In this document: positions 1 to 9,806 of the stretch, piece after piece
Layout of the letters: each line of letters starts with the position of its first letter
How positions within the stretch are numbered: the stretch's first letter is position 1
Source: JAWKVD01 sp041398225
GTDB lineage: Bacteria > Pseudomonadota > Alphaproteobacteria > Caulobacterales > Hyphomonadaceae
Reading direction: 5' to 3'
Length of the DNA: 64,000 bases
Assembly (NCBI GenBank): GCA_041398225.1
Contig: JAWKVD010000005.1
Coordinates: forward strand, 1 to 64,000
Translations under genes and position numbers: made by a program
Notes under the pieces: generated by a model
Databases searched by the model: none
The model's input: the letters and a program-made list of their open reading frames with translations, nothing else
What the model was told of the DNA's origin: nothing

Positions 1-315
1 AAGACCGAAGCCTTCACGCTGTTCGAAAGCCTGCTCAACGATCTGCGCCGGGGCGTCACCCGCATTCTCATGCGCGCCGAATTCGGCGTCGAAGCCGCCG
101 GCGGACAGGCCGAAGGCGCCGCCGCGCCGGGTCCGCTGCCGTCCGCGCGACCGTCCGCTGTCGCGTCCTCGGAAGGCGCCGGTCAAACGTCGCCGGAAAA
201 CATGCCGGCCGATCCGTCCTGGGCCAACACGCCCCGGAACGCCCCCTGCCCCTGCGGTTCCGGCAAGCGCTACAAGAACTGCCACGGCGACGTGTCGGTG
301 ATCGCGCGCGCCTGA
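1..315 (+). CDS. secA: Preprotein translocase ATPase SecA, C-terminal end (partial)
   Basis: This is the last 104 codons of a gene that begins before the window, read in frame from base 1. The first 30 or so residues match the end of the SecA helical scaffold. An Ala/Pro/Ser-rich linker follows, then the C-terminal zinc-binding tail with CPCGSGKRYKNCHG, the three-Cys/one-His motif typical of SecA. In the family this tail binds SecB and phospholipid, and SecA drives Sec-dependent export through SecYEG. The tail alone identifies the gene; the motor domains are outside the window. A few residues (VSVIARA) follow the zinc motif before TGA. Confidence 0.95.
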   Translation, partial: KTEAFTLFESLLNDLRRGVTRILMRAEFGVEAAGGQAEGAAAPGPLPSARPSAVASSEGAGQTSPENMPADPSWANTPRNAPCPCGSGKRYKNCHGDVSVIARA

Positions 316-514
316 TCCTCGCCCGGCAAACGCAGTCCGCCCCGCTTATCGAGACGCCCGGCCGCAACGGTTTCGTGCCCGTTGCAGCTGCGCCAGCCGC
401 ACGGCCTTGAAATCGGCGGGATAGTGTAAACAACTGCGGTCGTCGGCGAATCGCGCGCCCAAAGCGCGCACCCTTCCCGCCCGACCGTGCAATCCACCAG
501 ACCGGAGATCTGCC

Positions 515-1240
515 TTGAAACGCTTCACCGCCGCAGCCCTGTTCTGCACCGGCGCGCTCGCCCTCGCCTCCGAGGCCGTCGCACAGGAAGAAACGCCGGA
601 ATGGACCGGCGAAGGCTCCTTCGGGGCCGGCGTCACTTCGGGCAACACCGACACCAAGGACCTGTCCGCCGGCCTGAAGCTCAAGCACAACGGACCGGTC
701 TGGGCGCAGTCCGGCGAACTCGCCGCGGAATATGGCGAAACTGATGGCGTCGAAACCAAGAACCGGGTCGCCGGCGCGCTTCAGGTCGATCGCAGCTTCA
801 CGCCGCGCCTGTCGGCTTTCGGCCGCCTCACCTACGAGAAGGACGAGTTCTCCGGCTTCGAGGACCGCACCTTCGCGGGCCTCGGCGTGGCCTACAAGGT
901 GATCGTGTCCGAGCCGACCTCGTGGACGCTTCAGGGCGGCCCCGGCTATCGCCAGGACAAGATCCGCACCACGGGCGAAACCGAGGAAAGCCTCGGCGCG
1001 ACGTTGGGATCGCGCTTCAAGCACGCATTCAACGAACGCGTCGCGCTCACCAACGACACCGACATCACGACCGGCGACGTGTCGACGCAAGTGGTCAACG
1101 GCCTCGCCCTGACGTTCGAGATCATGGGCAATCTGTCCGCACGGGTCTCCTACGACGTCCGCCACGACACCAGCCCGCCGGCCGGTTTCGAGAAGACCGA
1201 CACCGCGACGCGGTTTTCGCTGGTTTACAAGATCGGCTGA
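515..1240 (+). CDS. DUF481 family outer-membrane protein (YdiY-like)
   Basis: A protein of 241 residues starting at TTG, with a signal peptide (MKRFTAAALFCTGALALASEA, cleavage probably after AVA near residue 23). The mature part begins with a W-x-G-x-x-x-x-G-x-x-x-x-S-G-N-T-D pattern, characteristic of DUF481/YdiY salt-induced outer-membrane proteins. The rest is alternating amphipathic beta strands ending FSLVYKIG, as expected for a beta barrel. The molecular function of the family is poorly known. The gene stands alone, with 199 bases upstream and no obvious partner. The TTG start is supported by the position of the signal peptide. Confidence 0.8.
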   Translation: MKRFTAAALFCTGALALASEAVAQEETPEWTGEGSFGAGVTSGNTDTKDLSAGLKLKHNGPVWAQSGELAAEYGETDGVETKNRVAGALQVDRSFTPRLSAFGRLTYEKDEFSGFEDRTFAGLGVAYKVIVSEPTSWTLQGGPGYRQDKIRTTGETEESLGATLGSRFKHAFNERVALTNDTDITTGDVSTQVVNGLALTFEIMGNLSARVSYDVRHDTSPPAGFEKTDTATRFSLVYKIG

Positions 1241-1348
1241 TCGCCCTTTATCGGACACATGCGCGGTGAGCAGCAAACGCCGACGCCGCGCGTGACGTCC
1301 GAACCGGCGCATATCGCGGGATGATCCCGCCGCGCGCCGCCGAGCGCG

Positions 1349-2282
1349 ATGGGAGCCGCCAATCCCCGCCAGGAAGACACAGGCCGAAAGCCCGCTGCAG
1401 CTCTCGCTGTCGCAATGGTGGAGCGTCATCCGCGGCGTCGCCGACGCGTCCGGCCGCACCAACCTGCCGCTCATCGCCGGCGGCGTCGCGTTCTTCGGCC
1501 TTCTCGCCGCCATCCCCGGCCTCGCCGCCGTCATCGCGCTGGTGGGCCTGTTCGGCGATCCCGCCTGGGTGAACCAGATGGTGTCGATGCTGTCAGGCGT
1601 CGCGCCGGACGCCGCCGTGCGCGTCATCCACGATCAGGTCGCGCGCCTGCTTCAGAACCGCGACCAGCCGCTGCTCGCCGGCGCCATCTTCAACCTTCTC
1701 CTGGCGATGTGGAGCGCCTTGCAGGGCACGCGCTGGGTTCTGATGGCGCTGACCGCCGTCAACGGTCGCGCGGAGCCGCGCAGCTTCATTCGCCGCTATG
1801 TCGTGGCTGGCGTCTTCACCGCCTATGGCGTCGGGCTCAACGTGCTTGCGGTGTTGCTGATGGGGATCGCGCCGGTCGCGCTGGCGGTTCTGAACATAAC
1901 CGGCGGCCAGCAAGTGCTGTTGTTGATGCTGCGCTGGCCGGTGATGGCGGGCGCGGCGATCGCCGTTTCGTTCATTCTCTATCGCTGGGGCCCGCAACGC
2001 AGGCCGCCGCCATGGCGCTGGATCTGGCCCGGCGCGGTCATCGCGCCCATCGTGTGGATACTGTCCTCGACCGTGCTGGCCCTGGCGCTGCGCGAATTCC
2101 CCGCCTTCGGCGCCGCCTACGGATCGCTGGCGAGCGTCGTTTCGCTGCTACTCTGGCTTTATGTCACCGCGCTGGTCTTCCTGCTCGGCGGCGCGCTCAA
2201 CGCCGAACTGGAGTTCATCGCGGAAGACCCGGCTGGCGGTGCGCCGACGCCCCGTGCCGGGCCCGACGCAGCCGCGCGTTAG
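1349..2282 (+). CDS. YihY/BrkB-family inner-membrane protein (start region probably frameshifted)
   Basis: The main reading frame encodes several hydrophobic helices in the YihY/UPF0761 (formerly BrkB) pattern, including N-L-P-L-I-A-G-G-V-A-F-F near the N-terminus and A-A-Y-G-S-L-A-S-V-V-S-L-L-L-W-L-Y near the C-terminus. The function of this family is not established. The frame is open from 1296, but the first ATG, GTG or TTG in it is at 1542, inside the first membrane helix. An ATG at 1349 lies one frame over, so a one-base error between about 1349 and 1390 is the simplest explanation. The end overlaps the stop of convergent accA by four bases. The family call is fairly secure; the start is not. 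Confidence 0.7.
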
Positions 2283-3244
2283 GCCAGCCCCTCGCGCCCG
2301 ATTGCGTAGAAGCGTTCCTTGCGCTGCGTGCGCAGCTCATCCGCCGACATGCCCTTGAGCGATCCGAGCGCGGCGTCCACCGCATCGCCCAGACGCGTGA
2401 TGGCGGCGCCCGGATCACGATGCGCACCGCCCATCGGCTCGGGAATGACGCCGTCGACGATGCGGAATTTCTCCAGATCCTGCGCGGTGATCTTCATCGC
2501 TTCGGCGGTGTCCTTGGCGCGCTTGGCGTCGCGGAAGAGAATCGATGCGGCGCCTTCCGGCGAGATCACCGAATAGATCGCGTGCTCCATCATCAGCACC
2601 TTGTTGCCGGAGGCCAGCGCGACAGCGCCGCCCGAACCGCCCTCGCCGACGATCACCGAAACCATCGGCGTATCCAGCGTCAGGCACGCTTCGATGGACC
2701 GCGCCAGCGCTTCAGCCTGGCCGCGCTCCTCGCCGCCCTTGCCCGGAAACGCGCCGGAGGTGTCGACCAGCGCGATGACCGGCAGACCGAAACGCCCGGC
2801 AAGCTCCATGAGGCGCACCGCCTTGCGGTAGCCTTCGGGCCGGCCCATTCCGAAATTATGCTTGATGCGGGTCTGCGTATCGCGACCCTTCTCGTGGCCG
2901 ATGACCACGATCGAGCGTCCACGGAACTTGGCGAGACCGCCGATGATCGCCTCATCGTTCATGAACTTGCGGTCGCCGGCGAGCTCGACGAAATCGTCGA
3001 ACAGTCCGTCGATGTAATCCTGCAGATGCGGGCGATCGGGGTGCCGCGCGACCTGGGCCTTCTGCCACGCGTTGAGATTGGAATAGATGTCGCGCAGCTG
3101 CTTCGCGGCTTTCTCGCGCAGCTTGCTGACCTCGTCCTCGATCGACGCGCCGGACGCGCCGCCGGCGGTCTGCAGCTCGACGATCTTCGCTTCCAGATCG
3201 GCGAGCGGCTTTTCGAAGTCGAGATAAGTGGTTAACTGCGCCAT
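2279..3244 (-). CDS. accA: Acetyl-CoA carboxylase carboxyltransferase subunit alpha
   Basis: A protein of 321 residues that forms the alpha half of the carboxyltransferase, moving the carboxyl group from biotin-BCCP to acetyl-CoA to make malonyl-CoA. The N-terminus MAQLTTYLDFEKPLADLEAK is the family start, so the ATG at 3244 is chosen over in-frame upstream starts. The core carries G-E-G-G-S-G-G-A-V-A-L, typical of the CoA-binding crotonase-like fold, and the length is normal (about 320). AccD is encoded separately near 41 kb, as is common in alphaproteobacteria. The stop codon overlaps that of the convergent upstream gene. Confidence 0.97.
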   Translation of the reverse strand: MAQLTTYLDFEKPLADLEAKIVELQTAGGASGASIEDEVSKLREKAAKQLRDIYSNLNAWQKAQVARHPDRPHLQDYIDGLFDDFVELAGDRKFMNDEAIIGGLAKFRGRSIVVIGHEKGRDTQTRIKHNFGMGRPEGYRKAVRLMELAGRFGLPVIALVDTSGAFPGKGGEERGQAEALARSIEACLTLDTPMVSVIVGEGGSGGAVALASGNKVLMMEHAIYSVISPEGAASILFRDAKRAKDTAEAMKITAQDLEKFRIVDGVIPEPMGGAHRDPGAAITRLGDAVDAALGSLKGMSADELRTQRKERFYAIGREGLA

Positions 3245-3398
3245 TGGTCTCTGCCTCGGATCAGCCCTCGGAGCGCCGAGACCTAGCCCCCGCGAGGCTC
3301 GCGGGCAAGCCGCAACAGCCGCCGGCGGCAGGCCGCGCTCACATCGGCGCCATATATCCTCATGGTTGCAAAGCCCCCGCCCCGCGCCCGCGAAGGGC

Positions 3399-5004
3399 TC
3401 AGCGCGCATCCTCCAGAACCATCTCCGCGCCTTTTTCGGCGATCATCAGGGTCGGCGAATTGGTGTTGCCGGAGGTGATGGTCGGCATCACGGACGCGTC
3501 GATCACCCGCAGCCCCTCGACCCCGATCACGCGCAACCGCCCGTCGACCACCGCGTCCGGATCGTCGGCCCGCCCCATCCGCGCCGTGCCTACGGGATGA
3601 AAGATCGTCGTGCCGATATCGCCCGCATCCTTCGCGATCGATTCATCCGACAGATGATGCCCGCCCGGCTTGAACTCGGTGGGAAGCAGACGCGACATCG
3701 CCTTCTGCTTCATCACCGTCCGCACGAGACGGATCGAATCCACCGCGACCTGCCGGTCACGATCCGTCGACAGATAGTTTGGGGCGATGACCGGCGCGGA
3801 ACCCGCATCCGGCCCGCGAGCATGAATGCTGCCCCGGCTTTCCGGCCGCAGATTGCAGACGCTGACGGTGATCGCCGGAAACGGATGCAGCTCCTCGCCG
3901 AACTTGTCGAGCGATAAAGGCTGCACATGGAACTGCAGATTGGGGCGCGTCTCGTTTTCGGCTGGACCGCGCGAACGCGCCATCTGCGACGGGCATCATC
4001 GTCATCGGTCCCCGGCGGCGCAGGCATAGTCGAGCGCCATCAGCGGCCAGCCAGATCTGCGCGTATTGCTCGTTCAGGGTCGGCGCGTTGCGCACCTTGT
4101 AGATCGGGCGAAGCTGAAGATGGTCCTGCAGGTTTTCGCCCACGCCGCGCGAAGCCCGCACCAGATCGGCGCCCAGCGCCGTCACGCGCTCGCCCTGACC
4201 GACGCCGGATCGTTCGAGCAGCGCCGGCGTCGCGACCGCTCCGGCCGCGAGGATCACTTCGCCTCGCGCGAAACTCATCTGCGGCGTCCCGTCGGCGCGC
4301 CGCCACGCCACGCCCACGGCGCGTCCGTCGCGAAACGTCACGCGTTCGACGAGCGCGCCGGTCTCCAGCATCAGATTGGGGCGTTGAAGCGCGGGCTTCA
4401 GGAATGCGCTCGCCGAGCTCCACCGGCGACCGTTGCGCTGGTTCACGTGGAAATAGCCGACGCCGGAATTGTCGCCGGAGTTGAAGTCGTCCACGCGCGG
4501 AACGCCGGCCTCCTCCATCGCGTCCGCGAAGACGTCGAGCACTTTCCAGCGCATGCGCGGATGCTCGACCCGCCATTCGCCGCCGGAGGCATGCAGGGCG
4601 TTGGGCGGCGCGATGTGATCTTCGTGGCGAAGGAAATGGGGCAGCACATCGTCCCACCCCCAACCGGGCAATCCCGCATCGCGCCAGCCGTCATAGTCCT
4701 CGCGCTGGCCGCGCATGTAGATCATGGCGTTGATCGAGGAACAGCCGCCCACCACCTTCCCGCGCGGATAGGCGAGCGATCGCCCGTTCAGCCCCGCCGA
4801 GGCTTCGGTTTCGAACATCCAGTCGGCGCGGGGATTTCCGATCGCGAACAGGTAACCGACGGGGATGTGAAACCAGATCCAGTTGTCCCGCCCCCCGGCC
4901 TCGAGAACCAGAACCCGGCGACGCCCGTCCGCGCTCAGCCTGTTGGCCAGAAGGCATCCGGCCGAACCGGCGCCGACAACGATATAGTCGAATTCTTCGC
5001 TCAT
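3399..5004 (-). CDS. GMC-family FAD-dependent oxidoreductase, choline dehydrogenase-like (frameshifted)
   Basis: Two overlapping reading frames together make a complete GMC oxidoreductase of about 535 residues. The N-terminal part has the dinucleotide-binding GAGSAG (residues 11-16), the ADP-binding E-A-G-G and the GMC signature around G-K-V-V-G-G-C-S-S-I-N-A-M. The C-terminal part, in another frame, has the substrate-binding segment and the catalytic-histidine motif HPVGTARMG, ending with the usual N-S-P-T-L-M-I-A-E-K. The break lies between about 3,980 and 4,060, where more than one indel seems needed to keep the expected membrane of conserved residues. The family oxidises alcohols; the substrate cannot be told from sequence. 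I regard it as a sequencing artefact more likely than a dead gene. Confidence 0.85.
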
Positions 5005-5127
5005 GACGCCAGATTCAACGCTTGGCCCGCCGGATCAAGTCTTGCCCGGCTCGGCATGCCCCGAAGACACGCTTGACCGGCGCACACGGGCTGCCATCGT
5101 CCGCTCGAACAAAGGTGGGAGAGGCAT

Positions 5128-6447
5128 ATGAGGCTCCGGATTCTGGCGTCGGCTGCGGTCAGCGCGCTCGCGCTTCAGGGGTGCGTGCTTTCGGTCAGCG
5201 AAACGTCGTCCCCGCCGCACGTTTCGACATCCTACGCCTATGAGACCGAGACGAGAGCGCCCGCGCATGGCGTGTCGCAGGAAGGGCTGGCGCGCCTCGA
5301 CGCGGTGATGAAGCAATATGTCGAGGACCAGAAACTGGCCGGCGCCGTCGTCAAAATCCTGCAGGACGGACGCGAGGTGTTCTCCGAAACGTATGGGTGG
5401 CGCGACCGGGAAGCCGGCGACGCCATGAACGAAGACACGATCTTCCGCATCGCCTCGCAGACCAAGGCGCTGACCAGCGTCGCCGTAATGATGCTGATGG
5501 AGGACGGAAAGCTGGTGCTGGACGATCCGCTCGGCAAGTTCCTGCCGGAGTGGCGAAACACCACTGTCGCGGTTTCGAAGCCTGGCGGCGGCTACGATGT
5601 CGTTCCCGCCAAGCGTCCGATCACCATTCGCGATCTTCTCAGCCACACCGCGGGCGTTTCGTACGGCACCGGCCCGGCGGAGAAAGCCTGGAAGGACGCC
5701 GGCGTCTATGGCTGGTATTTCGCGGACAAGCCGGTCCCCGTCGCGGATATCGTGTCGCGCATGGCGAGCCTGCCGATGACCGCCCAACCCGGCGAGGAAT
5801 GGGTCTACGGCTACAACACCGACATTCTTGGCGTGGTGGTCGAGAAGCTGTCGGGCCAGACGCTCGACGCCTTCCTGCACGAGCGCCTGATCGATCCGCT
5901 CGGCATGGTCGACACCAGCTTCTGCCTGCCCCCGGACAAGGCCGGACGGCTGGCGGTGGTCTATTCGGAAAAGAACGGCGGAACCGAACGCGCGCCGGCG
6001 CCGGGCGCGCTTCAGGGCGTCAGCCATATCGGTCAGGGCCACTACGCTGACGGTCCGTGCAAGGCGTTCTCCGGCGGCGCGGGATTGCTGTCGACCGCCG
6101 GGGACTATGCGCGCTTTCTGGAGATGCTTCGTCAGGGCGGCGTCTATGGAGGAAGGCGATACCTGTCGCGCAAGAGCGTAGAGCAGATGACGCACGACAC
6201 GCTGGTGACGGCGAAGTTCCAGCCCGGCGTGGGCTTCGGCCTCGGCTTCCGCGTCACGCTGGACCCGGCCAAGATGGGCAATCTCGGATCGCCAGGCGAT
6301 TACGGCTGGGGCGGCGCCTACCACTCGACCTACTGGGTCGATCCGGAAGAGGGCCTCACGGTCGTTTACATGACGCAGCTGATCCCCGCCGGCGCCCTTG
6401 AGGATCAGGCCAAGCTCCGCGCCATGGTCTACTCGGCGCTCGAATAG
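5128..6447 (+). CDS. Serine hydrolase, class C beta-lactamase/esterase family lipoprotein
   Basis: A protein of 439 residues with a lipoprotein signal ending in L-Q-G-C, so probably anchored in an envelope membrane. The nucleophile motif S-x-x-K is seen as S-Q-T-K in R-I-A-S-Q-T-K-A-L-T. The general-base tyrosine lies in W-V-Y-G-Y-N-T-D-I-L-G, an arrangement seen in EstB-like esterases rather than classical YxN beta-lactamases. L-L-S-H-T-A-G is the usual strand motif of the family. Likely activity is ester or D-amino-peptide hydrolysis; antibiotic hydrolysis is not implied. A good GGGAGAGG ribosome binding site precedes the ATG. Confidence 0.88.
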   Translation: MRLRILASAAVSALALQGCVLSVSETSSPPHVSTSYAYETETRAPAHGVSQEGLARLDAVMKQYVEDQKLAGAVVKILQDGREVFSETYGWRDREAGDAMNEDTIFRIASQTKALTSVAVMMLMEDGKLVLDDPLGKFLPEWRNTTVAVSKPGGGYDVVPAKRPITIRDLLSHTAGVSYGTGPAEKAWKDAGVYGWYFADKPVPVADIVSRMASLPMTAQPGEEWVYGYNTDILGVVVEKLSGQTLDAFLHERLIDPLGMVDTSFCLPPDKAGRLAVVYSEKNGGTERAPAPGALQGVSHIGQGHYADGPCKAFSGGAGLLSTAGDYARFLEMLRQGGVYGGRRYLSRKSVEQMTHDTLVTAKFQPGVGFGLGFRVTLDPAKMGNLGSPGDYGWGGAYHSTYWVDPEEGLTVVYMTQLIPAGALEDQAKLRAMVYSALE

Positions 6448-6460
6448 ACCTTGGCGCGAT

Positions 6461-7078
6461 CTATCCGCGTGAAGGAGGCGCCGACGCCGGCGCATAGGTG
6501 AACGTGCCGCACACCGCATCCGGCGTGACCGGCGGCCAGACATCGCCCGCAAAGGCGATGATCATCAGCATCGGACCGGCGGCGTTGTCGGTCCGGTAGG
6601 TTCCCAGCGCAAACGCTTCAGGGCAGAGGCCGCCGCTTCGCGCCGTATCGGGAACGCTCGCCTGTTCGACTGAATACATCGAGACGTCGCGCGCCGAACC
6701 GCCGAGCGTGAGCCCGGCCCAATCGATCTGGTCCGCCTGCTCCGCGGCGCCGAACATCAGCCGGGTCTTGTAGCGGATCCCATTCTCGAACTCGAACAGG
6801 GCGCCGCCCGGATCATTAGAGGCGAGAGAGGGAATGGGCGTAACGGTCAACACGCCCGGCGTGAACGCCATCGCGGTGCTGGAGACCGCCTCCCACGCGC
6901 CGGCCTCCCACAAACGCGGCAACACTTCGGCCGCCTCGGTCTCCGGAGCGTCGGCGGCGGCGGCGGACGGCGCGCCGTCCAGCGTCGTGTCGGATTCCGG
7001 CGAACGGTCCGCCGCGGGCGAACATCCCGCCAGACCGCCCGCGATCAGACGAGATAACAGCGCGACGCCTCGATCCAT
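6461..7078 (-). CDS. Hypothetical lipoprotein
   Basis: A protein of 205 residues that I do not recognise. The N-terminus has a lipoprotein signal with the lipobox L-A-G-C, followed by a Ser/Ala/Glu/Asp-rich linker of roughly 35 residues. The remaining domain is compact, with two cysteines (in G-L-C-P-E and A-V-C-G-T-F) that could form a disulfide. An AGGGAGCC sequence precedes the ATG. It is convergent with the serine hydrolase, with only 13 bases between their stop codons, and lies downstream of the alkaline phosphatase in the same direction, 86 bases away, so it may be co-transcribed with that gene. Confidence 0.65.
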   Translation of the reverse strand: MDRGVALLSRLIAGGLAGCSPAADRSPESDTTLDGAPSAAAADAPETEAAEVLPRLWEAGAWEAVSSTAMAFTPGVLTVTPIPSLASNDPGGALFEFENGIRYKTRLMFGAAEQADQIDWAGLTLGGSARDVSMYSVEQASVPDTARSGGLCPEAFALGTYRTDNAAGPMLMIIAFAGDVWPPVTPDAVCGTFTYAPASAPPSRG

Positions 7079-7164
7079 GCCCGGCTCCCTTGCATGGGCC
7101 CAGACTAGCCGCGCCGGAAGGCGCGAACCACTTCGGTTCGCAGATCCCGGTCCGCTGGTTTCGG

Positions 7165-8704
7165 CTATTTCACAAGACCCAGGCTGCGCGCCATGACGTG
7201 GAAGATCTCGTTTTCCTCGATCGTTCCCGTCAGCAGGCTGGAGCCGGGCCCCGAGGCGAACACGGCGACATCCTCGCCGCCATGCGTCTCGGACCCCAGC
7301 GGAACCAGCGATTGCTGCAGGAAGTCCTCGTCGCCCGTGTCGACATCGGTCAGGTCTTTACGTTCGCACGTGCTGTCCTTGCCCGGCGTGCAGATGGCGC
7401 CCGGCCCGTTCATGTAGCCAAGCGTCGTGTAGGGCTTGCCGTCTGCGCCCTTCGCCACGCCGTGTCCGGGATACTGCACCAGACCGAGGATCGGGTTGTT
7501 GCGGCCCGGATAGCCCGAAATCGTCAGCGTGTGGCTGTGATCTGCGGTCACGATGATCAGCGTGTCGTCGTCGCCCGTCATCTCGCGGGCGACCTGCACG
7601 GCCTCGTCGAGCGCCTCGACATCGCTCAGCGCGCGCAACGCGTTTCCGGCGTGATGGGCATGGTCGATCCGGCCGCCCTCAACCATCAGCACGAAGCCGT
7701 CCGGGTCGCGCTTGAGGCGGGTGATCGCCGCACGCGTCATCTCGGCGAGCGAAGGCTCGCCCGCCTTGTCGTTCGGGCGGTCGTGCTCGTACTCCATGTG
7801 CGAGGGCTCGAACAGGCCGAGCACTTTCACGTCGCTGTCGAAATTCGTCGCCTTGAAGCCGGCTTCATCGGTGATGGCGACATGGCCGGGCATCTGCGTC
7901 CACTCGGTCATCAGATTGCGGCCGTCGGCCCGCAGACCCTTGCGCTGCGGGTATTCCGGATCGGCGACCGTATTGGGAAGGAACTGCGCCCGCCCGCCGG
8001 CCATCGCCACTTCCATGCCGTCGCCATTCGCCGTCTGCCAAGCGATGAACTGCGAGGCGATGTCGGTGCAGCCTGGCCTTGCCCTCCGTCGGAAACGTTG
8101 ACGTCCGGCTTCCCAGTCGCGCTCGTTGGTCTTGGCGTAGGTGCGCCGGGCGTGGCGTGCGTCAGCCGCGCGGTCGAAATCACGCCGGTGGCTTTTCCGG
8201 CCGCTTCGGCGATCTCCCAGAGACTGTCGGCCGGGTGCGTCGCAGCGGTCGCACAATCGTCCTTGGTGATGCCCTGCGTGACGCCAAGCGTGCCGTTCCA
8301 TGATTTCACGCCCGTGGTCATCGCAGTCGCGGTCGGAGCGGAATCGGCCCTGGCTGTCGTGCGTGTAGGTCTTGGAGAGCGCCGTGGTAAGGCGGGTCTC
8401 CATCGCCAGCCGGTAGCTTTCGCCGTCGACGCCCTTGGCCTGCCCCGCCCAGATGCGCCCGGCGGTGATGGTGGAAACTCCCATGCCGTCGCCGACGAAC
8501 AGGATGACGTTCTTGGCCTTGCCCGGTTTGCGTTCGGCGATGCGCGCCGCCACCGCGTCGTGCGCATGGACGTAATAGCTGTCGTCCGCCTGACGCACCG
8601 TCGCCGCCGCCGGCGACCCCGGCCCCGCCGGAGGTTGTCGCGCACCCGCCGAGAACGCCGGCGATGCCCGTCAGGGCGACTGAAACGAGAAGTGTGGGGC
8701 GCAT
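7165..8704 (-). CDS. Alkaline phosphatase, PhoA family lipoprotein (multiply frameshifted)
   Basis: Pieces in three reading frames assemble into one alkaline phosphatase of about 510 residues. The start at 8704 has a strong AAGGAGA site and a signal ending G-G-C-A-T-T-S, a lipobox. Next come the metal-binding N-V-I-L-F-V-G-D-G-M-G, the catalytic-serine segment D-S-A-P-T-A-T-A-M-T-T-G-V, the zinc/magnesium motif E-G-G-R-I-D-H-A-H-H, T-A-D-H-S-H-T and finally S-E-T-H-G-G-E-D-V-A. All catalytic residues are therefore present. Frame changes near 8,630, 8,320 and 8,080-8,150 are needed. Expected role is periplasmic phosphate release from organic monoesters. A possible Pho-box half lies 36-53 bases upstream of the start. 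Confidence 0.85.
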
Positions 8705-8739
8705 GGCCGTCTCCTTGCGATTCGGATCGCAAGTTGACT

Positions 8740-8757
8740 ATCCCAAGGCGATGACAG
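8740..8757 (-). promoter_or_regulatory. Possible Pho box upstream of alkaline phosphatase
   Basis: Read on the minus strand, a perfect CTGTCAT heptamer is followed four bases later by TTGGGAT, which keeps four of seven consensus positions. PhoB boxes are two CTGTCAT-like heptamers 11 bases apart. The site is just upstream of an alkaline phosphatase gene, which makes it plausible, but the second half is weak. Confidence 0.3.
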
Positions 8758-8769
8758 TTCCGAGTCCTG

Positions 8770-9537
8770 TCAGGCGGCTGCGTACATATGTTGCGGTTCG
8801 CCGACCAGCGCCAGGAGAGCGCGGATTTCGGACCGGCCGGACATCTCGCTCATGGTCAGCTTTTGTCCCGGCGGCAGCGGGTCCAGCACCGTACGCCCCT
8901 CAAGAGAGATGGATTTGTGCGCGACCCGGTCTCGCACGCGCCAGATTCCGCCAAACCGGGCGGCGGCGGCGATGCCGCTCAACAGGCTCTCCACGACCGA
9001 GCCGATTTTCGTCGGCGTCGGGGAAATCCGGTTCAGGCAGACATGCCATTGCGGTTCCGGACGCCCCGAACGGCGGCGGTCGAAACGCGCCGTATCGATC
9101 ATGTCGCGATAGTTGGTGCGGGGCGCGGCCCGCGCGCCCGGAGGCGTGAACAGCCCGTGCAGATCCGCCGGGCTCTCGTTCATCGGCGTCAGGATCACGT
9201 CGGCGAGCAGATGCGCCTCGTAGAGATCGTCGTGATGGCCCGAGGAGGTGTCGATGATCAGAAGCTCATACCCGTCCATCCGCGCCAGGTTGGCGAGATT
9301 TTCGAGCTGGCCGCCGCCCGAGCCGCTCCCGCCCATGTCCATGAACATCACATGGTCAGGCGTCGGCAGCCCCGTGGGCCGGCGAAGCGTCAGGAAATTC
9401 GAGAGATTTCGCGTGTTCCGGTCCAAGTCCAGCGTCGCGGTCCGCAGACCCGCCTGCACCGCCGCCACGCCGAGAAGCGCCGCGATGGTGGTTTTGCCGG
9501 TCCCGCCCTTGTATCCGCTGATCGTAACGATCTGCAT
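8770..9537 (-). CDS. ParA/MinD-superfamily ATPase, orphan
   Basis: A protein of 255 residues beginning MQIVTISGYKGGTGKTT, a deviant Walker A box with the signature lysine at residue 10. A hydrophobic Walker B-like strand ends L-L-I-I-D-T-S-S-G. This places it with ParA, MipZ and Soj-like ATPases that position DNA or protein complexes. No parB, parS-like repeat or partner gene is adjacent. The long in-frame upstream extension to 9816 runs into the chvI start and has no conserved sequence, so the ATG at 9537 is chosen. The C-terminal half is less typical, and I cannot say whether it acts in segregation, division or localisation. Confidence 0.75.
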   Translation of the reverse strand: MQIVTISGYKGGTGKTTIAALLGVAAVQAGLRTATLDLDRNTRNLSNFLTLRRPTGLPTPDHVMFMDMGGSGSGGGQLENLANLARMDGYELLIIDTSSGHHDDLYEAHLLADVILTPMNESPADLHGLFTPPGARAAPRTNYRDMIDTARFDRRRSGRPEPQWHVCLNRISPTPTKIGSVVESLLSGIAAAARFGGIWRVRDRVAHKSISLEGRTVLDPLPPGQKLTMSEMSGRSEIRALLALVGEPQHMYAAA

Positions 9538-9806
9538 GGCTCTGCTCCTGCCCCCGAAGGTTCCCGACCGGCCACGCCTGTGAGCGGTTTTCGGGCCTCC
9601 CCTTGAGCGGAACGGCGCAACTCGTGTGCCAGACGAATTAACCAACACCTCCACCGCGTTCCGCGTGTCCACAGCGCTGGCCCCTTGCCCTTCCGGGCGG
9701 TCGCCCCAATTATGAACGCCGGCGCCTGCGTCATCTTGGTGCGGTCGGCTGGTCCGGCCCGGGAGACGAGCAGAACGGGTCCTGCGGGCGCGCCAGGAGG
9801 AAGTGA

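Noticed and set aside
1349..3235. A 628-codon plus-strand frame across yihY-like and accA
   Set aside because: It crosses two real genes in the wrong frame or strand and has no domain; only its ATG at 1349 is of interest.
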